A DNA stretch of 64,000 nucleotides from Paenibacillus andongensis (GTDB lineage Bacteria; Bacillota; Bacilli; Paenibacillales; NBRC-103111): positions 3,665,001 to 3,729,000 of the forward strand of contig NZ_CP104467.1 of assembly GCF_025369935.1 (NCBI RefSeq), written 5' to 3'. Positions 50,630 through 59,562 of the stretch are shown here, piece after piece (positions within the stretch are counted from its first letter, which is position 1; the number at the start of each line of letters is the position of its first letter). Below the pieces are notes generated by a model. That model saw only the letters and a program-made list of their open reading frames with translations. It did not search any database and was not told where the DNA came from. Made by a program: the position numbers and the translations under genes.

Positions 50630-50770
50630 ATGAAATCACAACATGCATTTTGTGCATCAAAATTAGGCGTTGAACGTTATTTGGAGGGGATTACCTGCAA
50701 AATGTGCAGCTAATTTCCTCATCAAAGGCTCAAACTGAGCTTTTCGGTTGAATTTGATGTAGGAAATGCA
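50630..50770. repeat. Structured intergenic element with TGCA-N5-TGCA motifs and a long hairpin
   Basis: Two related motifs, TGCATTTTGTGCA (about 50643) and TGCAAAATGTGCA (about 50697), are followed by a nested stem: TTTCCT-C-ATCAAA (50714-50726) pairs with TTTGAT-GT-AGGAAA (50753-50766), with GCTCA / TGAGC inside. A 27-codon frame (50630-50713) ends in ITCKMCS, but its GGGAGG is only 1 nt from the ATG. Confidence 0.5.
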
Positions 50771-50925
50771 TGTAATTCATGAGAGTAGAGTAATTGAAGA
50801 AAAATTAACTGTATGTTTTACAGCAAATATTGTTTGAGTGGTCTTACGGGGACTGGGAACTGGGATCTGGTCTTAGAAATTGAAGCTTGGAACTATAGCT
50901 TGGCACTGTCAGAGGCTAAGTGTAG

Positions 50926-51000
50926 TAGTTGTTCTTGTAGTTGTTCTTGTAGTTGATCTTGATCTTGATCTTGATCTTGATCTTGATCTTGTTCTTGCTA
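50926..51000 (+). repeat. Hexanucleotide microsatellite
   Basis: Tandem TTGTAG/TTGTTC units grading into six consecutive GATCTT units. Non-coding on the evidence here. Confidence 0.85.
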
Positions 51001-51154
51001 TTATGGAAGAAGCAATTTCTTTAGAATTTAGACTAATGGAAATCACCGAACGGAAGTTTCATAGAGTCGTTTTATGCGCAAGAAGGGAAAATCTACCAAA
51101 AGAACGAATCTATTTAAGATAATCCTGACAATTAAACAAGGAGCGAAAGTACAT

Positions 51155-51682
51155 ATGCATGATTCGCCAAATCTTCTCTTAATCACAGATATACCAGGCT
51201 ATACTCCTCAAATCAGTAGGCTGATGTCAATGATGAATTACGCGAGAAGTACGACGCTGAGAAGTGTGGAAGGACTCACAATTGAGCAATTAGACTACAC
51301 AATCGACGCGACAAGCAACTCGATCGGCTCTTTGCTGCTGCATTTCGCAGCTGTCGAGGTTGCTTATCAGTTGGAGACATTCGAGCACCGTGACTTGAAC
51401 GAGGAAGAAATGAAGATCTGGGGAGCAGCCCTTGATCTTGGTGATCAAGGTAGAGCCCAAATAAAGGGAAATAACCTTGACTATTATCTCAATATCTTGA
51501 GCGAGGTGCGCAGCAAAACGTATGAAGTTTTCAAGACGAAGACAGACGATTGGTTATATGAGGAGTATCCATTCTGGCAGAACCAGCCAGCCAATCATTA
51601 TTTCATGTGGTACCACGTGTTTGAGGATGAGATTAATCATCGGGGACAGATTCGTTGGATGAGAAAACGACTTCCGGTATAA
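51155..51682 (+). CDS. DinB family protein (DUF664-like)
   Basis: 175-residue four-helix-bundle protein. Putative metal histidines: His in SLLLHFAAVE, and the C-terminal pair in FEDEINHRGQIRWMRKRL plus MWYHVFE. Members are divalent-metal thiol transferases or of unknown role. AAGGAG 11 nt upstream of ATG 51155; the upstream frame from 51074 lacks homology. Followed by the SRPBCC and Amj genes in the same direction. Confidence 0.78.
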   Translation: MHDSPNLLLITDIPGYTPQISRLMSMMNYARSTTLRSVEGLTIEQLDYTIDATSNSIGSLLLHFAAVEVAYQLETFEHRDLNEEEMKIWGAALDLGDQGRAQIKGNNLDYYLNILSEVRSKTYEVFKTKTDDWLYEEYPFWQNQPANHYFMWYHVFEDEINHRGQIRWMRKRLPV

Positions 51683-51719
51683 AATCAATAAATTTTACCC
51701 TGTTAGGAGGCTAGAAGAG

Positions 51720-52154
51720 ATGAATACCAATAAACCAGTCGGTCTGACCGCTTCGGTAGGCTTTCAAATTGGTGTTAGACGTACACTACCCTTTTTTCAA
51801 GAGGAAACTTGGGAGTTGTTGACTTCAACAAGAGGGCGAAAGCTTTGGTTAGGCGATGCACCGTCAGCCCAGATCGTGAAGGGTCACAAATTCGCGACGC
51901 AAGAAGGAACGACGGGGGAATTTCGTGTGGTAAAGCCGCAGGAACAGCTTCGATTGAGTTGGCAGCCTGCGGGCTTCCCGAATTCGTCAACACTTCAAAT
52001 TCGTCTGCTGCCTGCCGCTAGTCCAGGAAAAACGACGATTAGCTTCCATCAAGAGAAGCTGGACACTGCGGAGCAGAGAGAAGCTATGAAAGTACATTGG
52101 GAAGAGGTCATCAGCGGGTTATTAGCCATTTCTGAGGATAAGTCCATACGATGA
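51720..52154 (+). CDS. SRPBCC / AHSA1-like domain protein
   Basis: 144 residues with the START-like pattern: a leading helix WELLTSTRGRKLWLGD, TTGEFRVVKPQEQLRLSWQP, TLQIRLLPAASPGKTTISFHQEKLD and a C-terminal helix HWEEVISGLL. Such proteins bind hydrophobic ligands in a deep pocket or act like Hsp90 co-factors. TAGGAGGC lies before the ATG. ATGA overlap with the amj gene. Confidence 0.75.
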   Translation: MNTNKPVGLTASVGFQIGVRRTLPFFQEETWELLTSTRGRKLWLGDAPSAQIVKGHKFATQEGTTGEFRVVKPQEQLRLSWQPAGFPNSSTLQIRLLPAASPGKTTISFHQEKLDTAEQREAMKVHWEEVISGLLAISEDKSIR

Positions 52155-52948
52155 CGAACACGCTCATACTAGTTTTCATTCTGACGATGATTATCCATAC
52201 AGCGGAAACGTTGTCATACTCGATTCGGTACGCTGGAGTGCGAGTGAACAAGCTGGCCGTGGCACTTTCTTTAGTCGGCATTGTCGTCCTTGTATCTCGT
52301 ACTGCGAATTTGATTCAGGCGCCAATGACTGCGAAATTCGTTGATTTTGCGAAGATCGAATCGACCTTCGATTTGGAGCGCTATTTGCGAATCATTTTAT
52401 TCGCCTCGTCGATTGGGACACTGATTGCGATTGCTTTATTCCCGTCTTTTATCAATCTCAGTGTTCGAGTCATTTCCCGTTTGGAAGTCGCTGGTTCGAT
52501 TCCAAAACTCATATCGAGTGTAACGGTGACACAGTTGAAGAACACGAAAAAATATTTGAAAAAGCCGAATGTCAAGCTGCTTAGCCAATTCCGTTATTTG
52601 GGGATTCCAAAGCGATTTCTTTTGATTAATATAATTGTGACAGCTTTCTATTCGGTGGGTGTGCTTTCTTCCTTATATGCCGCGCATTTATTGCCTGAAT
52701 TTGCAACGACAGCGTCGCAAGCATCTGGACTTATTAACGGTATTGCTACTATTTTGCTTACCATATTCATAGATCCGCAGTTAGGTCTTATCACGGACAA
52801 AGCATTGCATGACGAATCGCAGCGTAGACAGCTTGGCAAGATCTATGCGCTGCTCATGACATCTCGATTTCTGGGAACACTGCTAGCGCAAGTTTTCCTT
52901 ATTCCATCTGCTCATTTTATTGGATGGGTGGTCAAATGGATCTTCTAA
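52151..52948 (+). CDS. amj: Lipid II flippase Amj
   Basis: 265-residue membrane protein matching Amj (YdaH) of B. subtilis, the MurJ-independent lipid II flippase. Conserved opening MTNTLILVFILTMIIHTAET then LSYSIRYAGVRVNKLA, SRTANLIQAP, and the C-terminal DPQLGLITDKAL and TSRFLGTLLAQ. In B. subtilis amj is induced by SigM under wall stress. It starts within the stop of the SRPBCC gene. The preceding pair's link to lipid II transport is unknown. Confidence 0.88.
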   Translation: MTNTLILVFILTMIIHTAETLSYSIRYAGVRVNKLAVALSLVGIVVLVSRTANLIQAPMTAKFVDFAKIESTFDLERYLRIILFASSIGTLIAIALFPSFINLSVRVISRLEVAGSIPKLISSVTVTQLKNTKKYLKKPNVKLLSQFRYLGIPKRFLLINIIVTAFYSVGVLSSLYAAHLLPEFATTASQASGLINGIATILLTIFIDPQLGLITDKALHDESQRRQLGKIYALLMTSRFLGTLLAQVFLIPSAHFIGWVVKWIF

Positions 52949-52981
52949 TTGTTCGATTTCCTTTCCTTCACAGCGCTTGCT

Positions 52982-52990
52982 TGGTATAAT
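52982..52990 (+). promoter_or_regulatory. Extended -10 promoter element
   Basis: TGGTATAAT, an extended -10 box 42 nt upstream of the radical SAM gene; no clear -35. Confidence 0.4.
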
Positions 52991-53031
52991 AGCAAATATC
53001 ATAGGAGCGCAGCTAGAAACGGAGCCATAGA

Positions 53032-53910
53032 ATGAAGAAGTTCAAGAAATTTTATATCGAAATTACAAGTGTTTGTAACTTGGCCTGTACTTTCTGCCCA
53101 CAGACGAAGCGCCAAGCTAATTTTATTGAAATCGATACCTTTACCCATATATTAGATCAAATAAAGCCCCACACGGATCACATTTATTTGCATGTCAAAG
53201 GGGAGCCTTTGCTGCATCCGAAGATTGACGAACTGCTGGATTTGAGCCATGAGAAAGGCTTCAAGGTGAATATCACAACCAACGGTACGCTGATTAACAA
53301 AAATAGACACAAGCTGCTGGATAAACCGGCGCTGCGCCAAATGAATTTCTCCTTGCACAGCTTTGATGGCCACGAAGGATCTGAGGATAAAGAAGGATAT
53401 GTCACGAGTATCCTGCGATTTGCTAAGGAAATCGTCGCCAAGTCCAATGTGATTATCTCATTCCGTTTATGGAATCTGGATACGGACAATCAGACGAATC
53501 AAGAACGGCAGCTAAACCGTGAAGTGCTGGAATTGCTCGAGAAAGAGTTCGAACTGGATTACAAAATCGATGAGAAATTCGTTCGCGGCACGGGTGTTAA
53601 GCTGGCTGATCGTGTCTATCTGAATCAGGATCATGAGTTCCAGTGGCCGGATTTGAAAGCAGAAGAAATTGAAGGGCCGGGCTTCTGTCACGCGCTGCGG
53701 AATCAAGCAGGCATTCTTGTTGATGGCACTGTGATACCCTGTTGTCTGGATGGGGAAGGGGTCATTAATCTGGGCAATATCAACCAAACTCCTTTTTCCG
53801 AAATCGTAGAGGGAGAACGGGCGAATCGATTGTTTGAGGGTTTTTCCAGACGTGAAGTTGTCGAGGAATTATGCCGCAAGTGCGGATATCGCGAACGTTT
53901 TAGCATGTAA
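53032..53910 (+). CDS. Radical SAM / SPASM domain protein
   Basis: 292 residues. The radical SAM cluster motif CNLACTFC is at residues 14-21 (CxxxCxxC), preceded by KFYIEITSV. SPASM region near the C terminus: GFCHALRNQAGILVDGTVIPCC and LCRKCGYRERF. No peptide substrate or partner gene is adjacent, so the reaction is unknown; it may be a maturase-like or generic SPASM protein. GGAG lies upstream of the ATG. Confidence 0.83.
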   Translation: MKKFKKFYIEITSVCNLACTFCPQTKRQANFIEIDTFTHILDQIKPHTDHIYLHVKGEPLLHPKIDELLDLSHEKGFKVNITTNGTLINKNRHKLLDKPALRQMNFSLHSFDGHEGSEDKEGYVTSILRFAKEIVAKSNVIISFRLWNLDTDNQTNQERQLNREVLELLEKEFELDYKIDEKFVRGTGVKLADRVYLNQDHEFQWPDLKAEEIEGPGFCHALRNQAGILVDGTVIPCCLDGEGVINLGNINQTPFSEIVEGERANRLFEGFSRREVVEELCRKCGYRERFSM

Positions 53911-53986
53911 AATAAGTGGAGCTCATTCTAGCAGCATGTGTGCTGGGGGATGGGCTTTTTCTTATGTTTCTTTTTCTAGTGAATCT

Positions 53987-54015
53987 TTGCTTTTAAACAG
54001 CATTCGTGGGATAAT
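53987..54015 (+). promoter_or_regulatory. Promoter of the helicase gene
   Basis: TTGCTT, 17-nt spacer, GATAAT. The start of transcription would fall near 54022, at or just before the first possible TTG codon. Confidence 0.5.
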
Positions 54016-54054
54016 ACAAGTTTGATTCCATTCTATTCGTTGGGGGCACATTAC

Positions 54055-56028
54055 GTGGGACGTTATCCATTTGCATATGATCACGCACAGCCATTCATGC
54101 AGCAGGTTTCTGACTGGATTGCGGATATTTTTTATGAAGTTTTGCCTGAAGCGGGCTTTGAGGTGCGTGACGAACAGATTTACATGGCGTTCCAATTAGA
54201 ACGTGCTTTTGCTGAGAAATCGACCATTTTTGCTGAAGCAGGAGTGGGTACAGGGAAAACGCTTGTCTATTTATTGTATGCGATATGTTACTCGCGTTTC
54301 ATGAAGAAACCGGCTATCATCGCTTGTGCGGATGAATCCTTAATAGAGCAATTGGTCAAGCCTGGTGGGGATATTGATAAAATATCGCGTCATTTGGATC
54401 TCGTTATTGATGCGCGACTTGCCAAATCACCTGACCAATACGTATGTCTCGTCAAGCTTGATGAGGCGCGATTCGGACATGAGGATATTGGCTTATATAG
54501 AGAGCTGCATGAAGGTCTTCCTGACTTCGTTCATACACGTGAAGCGCTGCAAACCTTTCATGCTTATGGGGACCGCAAAAATTACCCACACTTGAATGAT
54601 GAACAATGGAGCAAAGTGAGTTGGGATGCCTATCAGGATTGTTTCGTCTGTGATAAGCGCCATCGCTGCGGTCAAACGTTATCTCGTGAAGCGTATCGAC
54701 GTTCGGCGGATCTGATTATCTGCTCGCATGATTTCTATATGGAACATGTGTGGACGTACGACGGAAGAAAGCGTGAAGGCCAGCTTCCTTTGCTGCCGGA
54801 TCACTGTACGGTTGTTTTCGATGAAGGACATCTGATGGAATCGGCTGCTCAGAAAGCATTAACGTACAAGCTGAAGCATATCGTGTTCGAGGAATTAGTG
54901 GTTCGTTTGTTAAAAGGGGAAGTACGCGAGACGTTAGCCGTCTGCATTGATCAGGCCATTGAGCAAAGTGAGCTCATGTTCGAAGTGCTTGAAAGCTGCT
55001 GTCAACCGATTGTTGGATCGGATCGCAAGCAGATTGTCATCAACGATCGATTGCTGCGAGAAATCCATCGGTTAAGTGATATTTTATCGGAGATTGAAGA
55101 GGAGCTTGTCTTTGAAGGTGAAATGTTCACTTTAAACGACTACCAACTTAAGATCGTGGAAGAACATTTGGAAATGATGCAGAAAGCGCTGGCTTTGTTC
55201 CGCAACGATCAAACCTTCATTTGTTGGGCCACAGAAAGCATTACAGGTCTTAGCCTAGTGATAATGCCGAGAACCGTGAAAGAAGTGCTGAAAGAACATG
55301 TTTTTTCTTCCAAAATGCCAATCGTTTTCTCATCGGCTACTCTATCTGTTGAAGGTTCATTCGATTATGTGGCTAATAGTTTGGGCCTTGATCAGTATCT
55401 ATCATTCTCTGTAAATTCTCCATTTGATTATGCAGAGCGGATGGAAGTGATCGCACCTAAGTGGGCGTCTGGCGGAACGTTTCAAGAAAAGATGGAAACC
55501 GCGGTTCAGTTGTTAAAAAGAACAGAAGGAAGAGCGCTAATTCTGTTCCCAACCCACGAGGAGCTGCAGCGGTTTAAGCGGGAAATCAAAGGTCGATCCG
55601 ATTGTTCGGAATTGACATTCTTGTTTGAAGGGGATCAAGAAATCAGCCATTTGATTGCCTCTTTCCAAGGGGATGAACACAGCGTGTTGTCGGCAGTCAC
55701 CTTATGGGAAGGACTCGATATACCGGGTCCTTCGTTGTCCAATGTCATTGTCTGGTCACTGCCGTTTCCTCCACAAGATCCCGTATTCAATGCGAAGCGT
55801 CAAGCATCAAACTCACCATACGAAGAGGTGGATATTCCTTATATGCTGTTAAGGCTTAGACAGGGAATAGGACGTTTGATTAGGACCCGTGAAGACAGTG
55901 GGATAATTGCCATCTTCCATGATGAGCTGCATGATAACGCGGTGCTTCGCGATCATATTGTTCGTATTTTACCCGCTGGTGTAACACTGAAGAGCGAGCC
56001 ATTCACTTCGCTGAGTGACACTATGTGA
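54055..56028 (+). CDS. DinG/XPD-like ATP-dependent DNA helicase
   Basis: 657-residue superfamily 2 helicase. Walker A AEAGVGTGKT, Walker B VVFDEGH (DEGH instead of DEAH), motif III FSSATLS, and C-terminal TLWEGLDIPGPSLSNVIVWSLPF with RLRQGIGRLIRT (motif VI). A YVC ... DCFVCDKRHRC set of four cysteines could hold the 4Fe-4S cluster of XPD/DinG proteins. The GTG at 54055 fits the family start YPFAYD and has GGGGG 8 nt upstream; a TTG at 54022 would put initiation at the transcript start. The 3' end overlaps the convergent regulator gene by 8 nt. Confidence 0.83.
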   Translation: MGRYPFAYDHAQPFMQQVSDWIADIFYEVLPEAGFEVRDEQIYMAFQLERAFAEKSTIFAEAGVGTGKTLVYLLYAICYSRFMKKPAIIACADESLIEQLVKPGGDIDKISRHLDLVIDARLAKSPDQYVCLVKLDEARFGHEDIGLYRELHEGLPDFVHTREALQTFHAYGDRKNYPHLNDEQWSKVSWDAYQDCFVCDKRHRCGQTLSREAYRRSADLIICSHDFYMEHVWTYDGRKREGQLPLLPDHCTVVFDEGHLMESAAQKALTYKLKHIVFEELVVRLLKGEVRETLAVCIDQAIEQSELMFEVLESCCQPIVGSDRKQIVINDRLLREIHRLSDILSEIEEELVFEGEMFTLNDYQLKIVEEHLEMMQKALALFRNDQTFICWATESITGLSLVIMPRTVKEVLKEHVFSSKMPIVFSSATLSVEGSFDYVANSLGLDQYLSFSVNSPFDYAERMEVIAPKWASGGTFQEKMETAVQLLKRTEGRALILFPTHEELQRFKREIKGRSDCSELTFLFEGDQEISHLIASFQGDEHSVLSAVTLWEGLDIPGPSLSNVIVWSLPFPPQDPVFNAKRQASNSPYEEVDIPYMLLRLRQGIGRLIRTREDSGIIAIFHDELHDNAVLRDHIVRILPAGVTLKSEPFTSLSDTM

Positions 56029-57820
56029 ACCAAATGTCGCGAAATCGAACCCATCCAAGTGAGTCGAGGGAGATGCCGCGAATCGATGGATGGTAAGCGG
56101 TTTTGAGATGTTTTCGATATAGAAATAGCAGGCTGTGGCGCTGCTTGAGCTGGGATTCCAACTGCTCGAGCAGCGCTATTCTGCGTTTCGGGTCGGACTC
56201 GGAACGCAGTTGTCGCAAGCTGTCATCGAGCATGGTCTGCACTTCTGGCGCAGCATGCTGCCGCATGCTCTTGTACAAATCGTAGAGCCGCAGCTCGCGA
56301 TGCTCGTCTAGCATGACGGCAAAAAGCAGCAGATCCGCTGTCATGCGCAGCTCGCCCTTGAATTCTTCTGCAGGAATGAGCAGAATTTCCAGTGTGATTC
56401 CGGACATGGCGTACATTTTCTGCAAGAGGAGCGCATCCTGTTCATATTGCGGGATGGTCGCCAGCTTCAATACATTACCCTTGTAATTAGCAGCTGCAAG
56501 CAGGCGTTCGACTTCAAGTGGCTGTCTCGTCGTGCTAATTTCATGATTGGATCGACTCTTATCTTGTTGTGGCTGCAAGAAGAAGCTACTTGCCGCTTCA
56601 ATGACATCGCCAGAGAGCTGTTCCAGCAAATAGAGTCGATCCAAAGCTAAGTGAAGTGCCTCGCGAATTAATGGGTTCTTTAATGGTCCGTCTTTCAACT
56701 CATTCACGGTCATGAATTTTGTCGTCATGCCAGATTGCCGTACTTGCTGCCAACGCTGTGCTTCCATGTCTGAAATTCGCACATTGTGCATGACTTGGAA
56801 GGGCTGTTTTTGCGCTGTTAATTCCGTCTGTTCATTCTCCGGCAATGTCCACACCTCAACCCGATCCAAGAACCCGCGCCCTTGAAAATAAGCAGGAAAA
56901 GCTTCTAAGATCCAAATGCCTTGTTCATGTCCAATTAATCGGAAAGGTCCAGTGCCAACGGGCGACTTGTCCATCAGTCCGCCGGCTGCTTCACATACAT
57001 CCGCAGGAACGATGGAAGCGCGATTAGTAGTTAAGAATCCTAGAAATAATTCGTTACGTTCAGACAATTGAATACAGACCGTTCTTTCATCCGGTGTTGT
57101 AATGTCAGTGATGCCCGCATAAGCCCAACTGTAAAGACCGCGCGGCGCTAAGCGCCCAAGCCGTTCGAGTGAATATTTCACATCACTTGCCAGCATCTCA
57201 TGGCCATGATGAAACTGCACGCCTTTGCGTAAATAAAAGGTCCATCGGGTGCGCGAATCATCTACATCCCATGCGTGAGCCAGATGCGGAAGAATCTGAT
57301 CCCCTTTGGCATCCATGCGAACGAGTCCATCGAAGAGTTGATTCACTAGATGGGATTCCCCGGTATAATGAATGGCTGCAGGGTCTAAGGCGTGAATCGT
57401 TTGAGGGAGTGGAAAGCGCAAAATATCCGTTCGCCGCTGGCCTTGTACCTCAGACCGAAAGCCGAACTGCCCTGACAACCAAACTTGGAATTGTTCTCGC
57501 AGGGAAGAGGCATGCTCGGCTGCTTGCAGCAGTTCAAGTGCAGAATGCAAATCCTGTTTCGCGACTAATTCCTTAGCTTCCTCCATAAGCATATCTTCTT
57601 TGCGCACATGGAATATAAGGGTAGAGCGATTGCCGCGGCCTTTCTTGGGCAGCCAAGTGAGCCATTGGTCCAGCTGCATTCGCTTAAGAAGCAGCACCAT
57701 GTTGCGATGTGTACAGTCCAAATGCAACGCTAGCTCTTCCAGCGTTATGTCAAGTGGATGATCTTCAAGAACATGGGGAAATGAGCGTCGAAGTGTCAAA
57801 TAATGCTTGCGTATTTTCAC
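56021..57820 (-). CDS. SgrR-like transcriptional regulator (HTH plus solute-binding domain)
   Basis: 599 residues. N-terminal SgrR-type winged helix (DITLEELALHLDCTHRNMVLLLKRM, WLPKKGRGNRSTLIF), then a family-5 solute-binding-protein domain (LDPAAIHYTGESHLVNQLFDGLVRMD, RWTFYLRKGVQFHHG, SPVGTGPFRLIGHEQG). In enterobacteria SgrR senses phosphosugar stress; Paenibacillaceae carry many paralogues, usually next to the gene they control. Divergent from the DUF4173 gene with a 145-bp shared region. AAGGG-type Shine-Dalgarno before the ATG at 57820. Confidence 0.83.
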   Translation of the reverse strand: MKIRKHYLTLRRSFPHVLEDHPLDITLEELALHLDCTHRNMVLLLKRMQLDQWLTWLPKKGRGNRSTLIFHVRKEDMLMEEAKELVAKQDLHSALELLQAAEHASSLREQFQVWLSGQFGFRSEVQGQRRTDILRFPLPQTIHALDPAAIHYTGESHLVNQLFDGLVRMDAKGDQILPHLAHAWDVDDSRTRWTFYLRKGVQFHHGHEMLASDVKYSLERLGRLAPRGLYSWAYAGITDITTPDERTVCIQLSERNELFLGFLTTNRASIVPADVCEAAGGLMDKSPVGTGPFRLIGHEQGIWILEAFPAYFQGRGFLDRVEVWTLPENEQTELTAQKQPFQVMHNVRISDMEAQRWQQVRQSGMTTKFMTVNELKDGPLKNPLIREALHLALDRLYLLEQLSGDVIEAASSFFLQPQQDKSRSNHEISTTRQPLEVERLLAAANYKGNVLKLATIPQYEQDALLLQKMYAMSGITLEILLIPAEEFKGELRMTADLLLFAVMLDEHRELRLYDLYKSMRQHAAPEVQTMLDDSLRQLRSESDPKRRIALLEQLESQLKQRHSLLFLYRKHLKTAYHPSIRGISLDSLGWVRFRDIWFT

Positions 57821-57965
57821 CCTTAAGCCTCCGTTTTATAAAATATGAAATTATGAAATTTAAACTTACACTTTTTGTTCTTGTTTTACAGGTTACAATA
57901 AAAGGCAGGAAATAACAAACGTTTAGGCTGCCTTACCATCTGTCAAACAAAGGAGAAAAAGTCCA

Positions 57966-59468
57966 ATGAGAGATCCTGCTCCATGGCAAAGAAAATACAG
58001 TTTAATGCTTGTGTACGCATGTTTATTTGGTTTCATGGTTCAATACATGTTTTGGGACCATGCTCCCGGCATCTCTGTTCTAATTAGTGTGGTTGGTTTT
58101 TACAGCCTTTACTTTTACGCCATAAAGGGAAGATTAGGCGGTTTTGAGCCGTGGGAAGGACAAAATAAAGCCGGTTGGTTCCTTCTAGCTCCCGTTGTGT
58201 TAATTGCTTTGACGTATACATTGTTTGCTAACAAACTGTTTCATACGCTTAATTTGCTTGCCTTACCCTTATGCATGGCGATGCAGACGATTGTCTTATC
58301 GCGCAATAGTAAACACGCATGGTATCATGCTACATTCCTGCAGGATCTGCTGAGACACTGCTTTGGCAGGCCGATAGCTTACTTGTCAGTACCATTTGGG
58401 ATGATCAAAGCTTGGCTGCCGAGTAGAAAGACCGAAAAGGAGTCTGCTTGGGGAAAGATAGGGAAAGTTGGTGCAGGTCTATTGTTGGCAGCCCCTATAT
58501 TGTTCATCGTCATTGGGTTGTTAGCTTCTGCGGATCGTGTTTTTCAATCTTGGATAGAAGGAATCCCGCATTGGTTCAACGGAATATCAGTTGCTGAGGG
58601 GGTTGTACGTACCGGTTTTGGGATTGCAATAACCCTATACACCTTCTGCTATTTATGGGGAATTCTTTTTCCAAAAGTCCTTGAAGTCAGCCAGACGCCT
58701 CAAGAGTTTAGTGAGGAATCTGCTGCTGAAAGCAAAAAGTTCCTGATTGATCCAATAACAGCCGGTACTTTGCTTGTATGTGTCAATGTCGTCTATGTGC
58801 TGTTCGCTTTCATTCAGTTCTCCTATTTATTCGGAGCAGCGAATGGGCTTTTGCCAAATGGTGTGCTCTATGCGGAGTACGCGCGAAGAGGGTTTGCTGA
58901 GCTCGTAGCTGTCGCAATCATCAACATCTCTCTGCTATTTCCAGGCCTGCACGCGATCCGCCGCAGCGGGCAAATGGGTGAAAATATTCGAAAAGGGCTG
59001 CTGACGATGCTTGTCGGATGCACGATCGTGATGCTCATTTCCGCTTACGGAAGGCTTTCGCTGTATGAAGAGGCTTATGGATTCACCCAAACGAGATTGC
59101 TTGTTCATGGCTTCATGATTTTCTTAGGTGTTCTGTTTATCATTGCTTTTTTCCGAATCTGGATAGAACGGATGTCCTTATCAAAAGCGGTTATCACAAC
59201 GGCAATTCTGGCCTATCTCGTGATGAATTATATGAATATAGAACAAAGAATCGTCATCAACAACATGGAGCGGTACGAAAGAACGGGAATCATCGACCTT
59301 GAATATCTAGGGAGACTCTCAACCGACGTGGTACCACCACTCAAGGAACTGCAAGTCAAGCATCCTGAGTTGGTGACACTACAAGCAACGATAGATCGTA
59401 TTAAAGCAGACTCTGGAGATGATTCATGGCCTGCCTGGAATTTATCCAAGTATCAAGCGAGAAGGTAA
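57966..59468 (+). CDS. DUF4173 family polytopic membrane protein
   Basis: 500 residues with about 12 hydrophobic helices (LMLVYACLFGFMVQYMFW, AGLLLAAPILFIVIGLLA, LTMLVGCTIVMLISAYG, LVHGFMIFLGVLFIIAFFRI, AVITTAILAYLVMNYM) and a short soluble end. The GFTQTRLLVH and NIEQRIVINNMERYE segments match DUF4173 (DUF4153-like). Function unknown. AAAGGAG precedes the ATG at 57966. It may be the regulatory target of the divergent SgrR-like protein. Confidence 0.8.
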   Translation: MRDPAPWQRKYSLMLVYACLFGFMVQYMFWDHAPGISVLISVVGFYSLYFYAIKGRLGGFEPWEGQNKAGWFLLAPVVLIALTYTLFANKLFHTLNLLALPLCMAMQTIVLSRNSKHAWYHATFLQDLLRHCFGRPIAYLSVPFGMIKAWLPSRKTEKESAWGKIGKVGAGLLLAAPILFIVIGLLASADRVFQSWIEGIPHWFNGISVAEGVVRTGFGIAITLYTFCYLWGILFPKVLEVSQTPQEFSEESAAESKKFLIDPITAGTLLVCVNVVYVLFAFIQFSYLFGAANGLLPNGVLYAEYARRGFAELVAVAIINISLLFPGLHAIRRSGQMGENIRKGLLTMLVGCTIVMLISAYGRLSLYEEAYGFTQTRLLVHGFMIFLGVLFIIAFFRIWIERMSLSKAVITTAILAYLVMNYMNIEQRIVINNMERYERTGIIDLEYLGRLSTDVVPPLKELQVKHPELVTLQATIDRIKADSGDDSWPAWNLSKYQARR

Positions 59469-59485
59469 TTTTAAAAAAAATGATA

Positions 59486-59511
59486 AGATACGTTTCGATT
59501 TCGAAGTATCT
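59486..59511 (+). terminator. Probable terminator after DUF4173 gene
   Basis: AGATAC-G-TTTCG / CGAA-GTATCT hairpin followed by TATTTTTCC. Confidence 0.5.
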
Positions 59512-59562
59512 GGGTATTTTTCCCTATCAACACAAAACCCAGACTTAGGAGGATGAAACGTT

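Larger units (their letters stand above)
50623..51154. other. Repeat-rich intergenic region after rpiA
   Basis: 532 bp with no convincing gene. It contains a structured segment (50630-50770) and a hexanucleotide microsatellite (50926-51000). An open frame at 50880-51122 only translates the microsatellite into Val/Leu/Asp repeats and is not believed. Confidence 0.6.

Noticed and set aside
50880..51122. 80-residue open frame rich in Val/Leu/Asp repeats
   Set aside because: It only translates the GATCTT/TTGTTC microsatellite, has no ribosome binding site and no protein-like composition outside the repeat.
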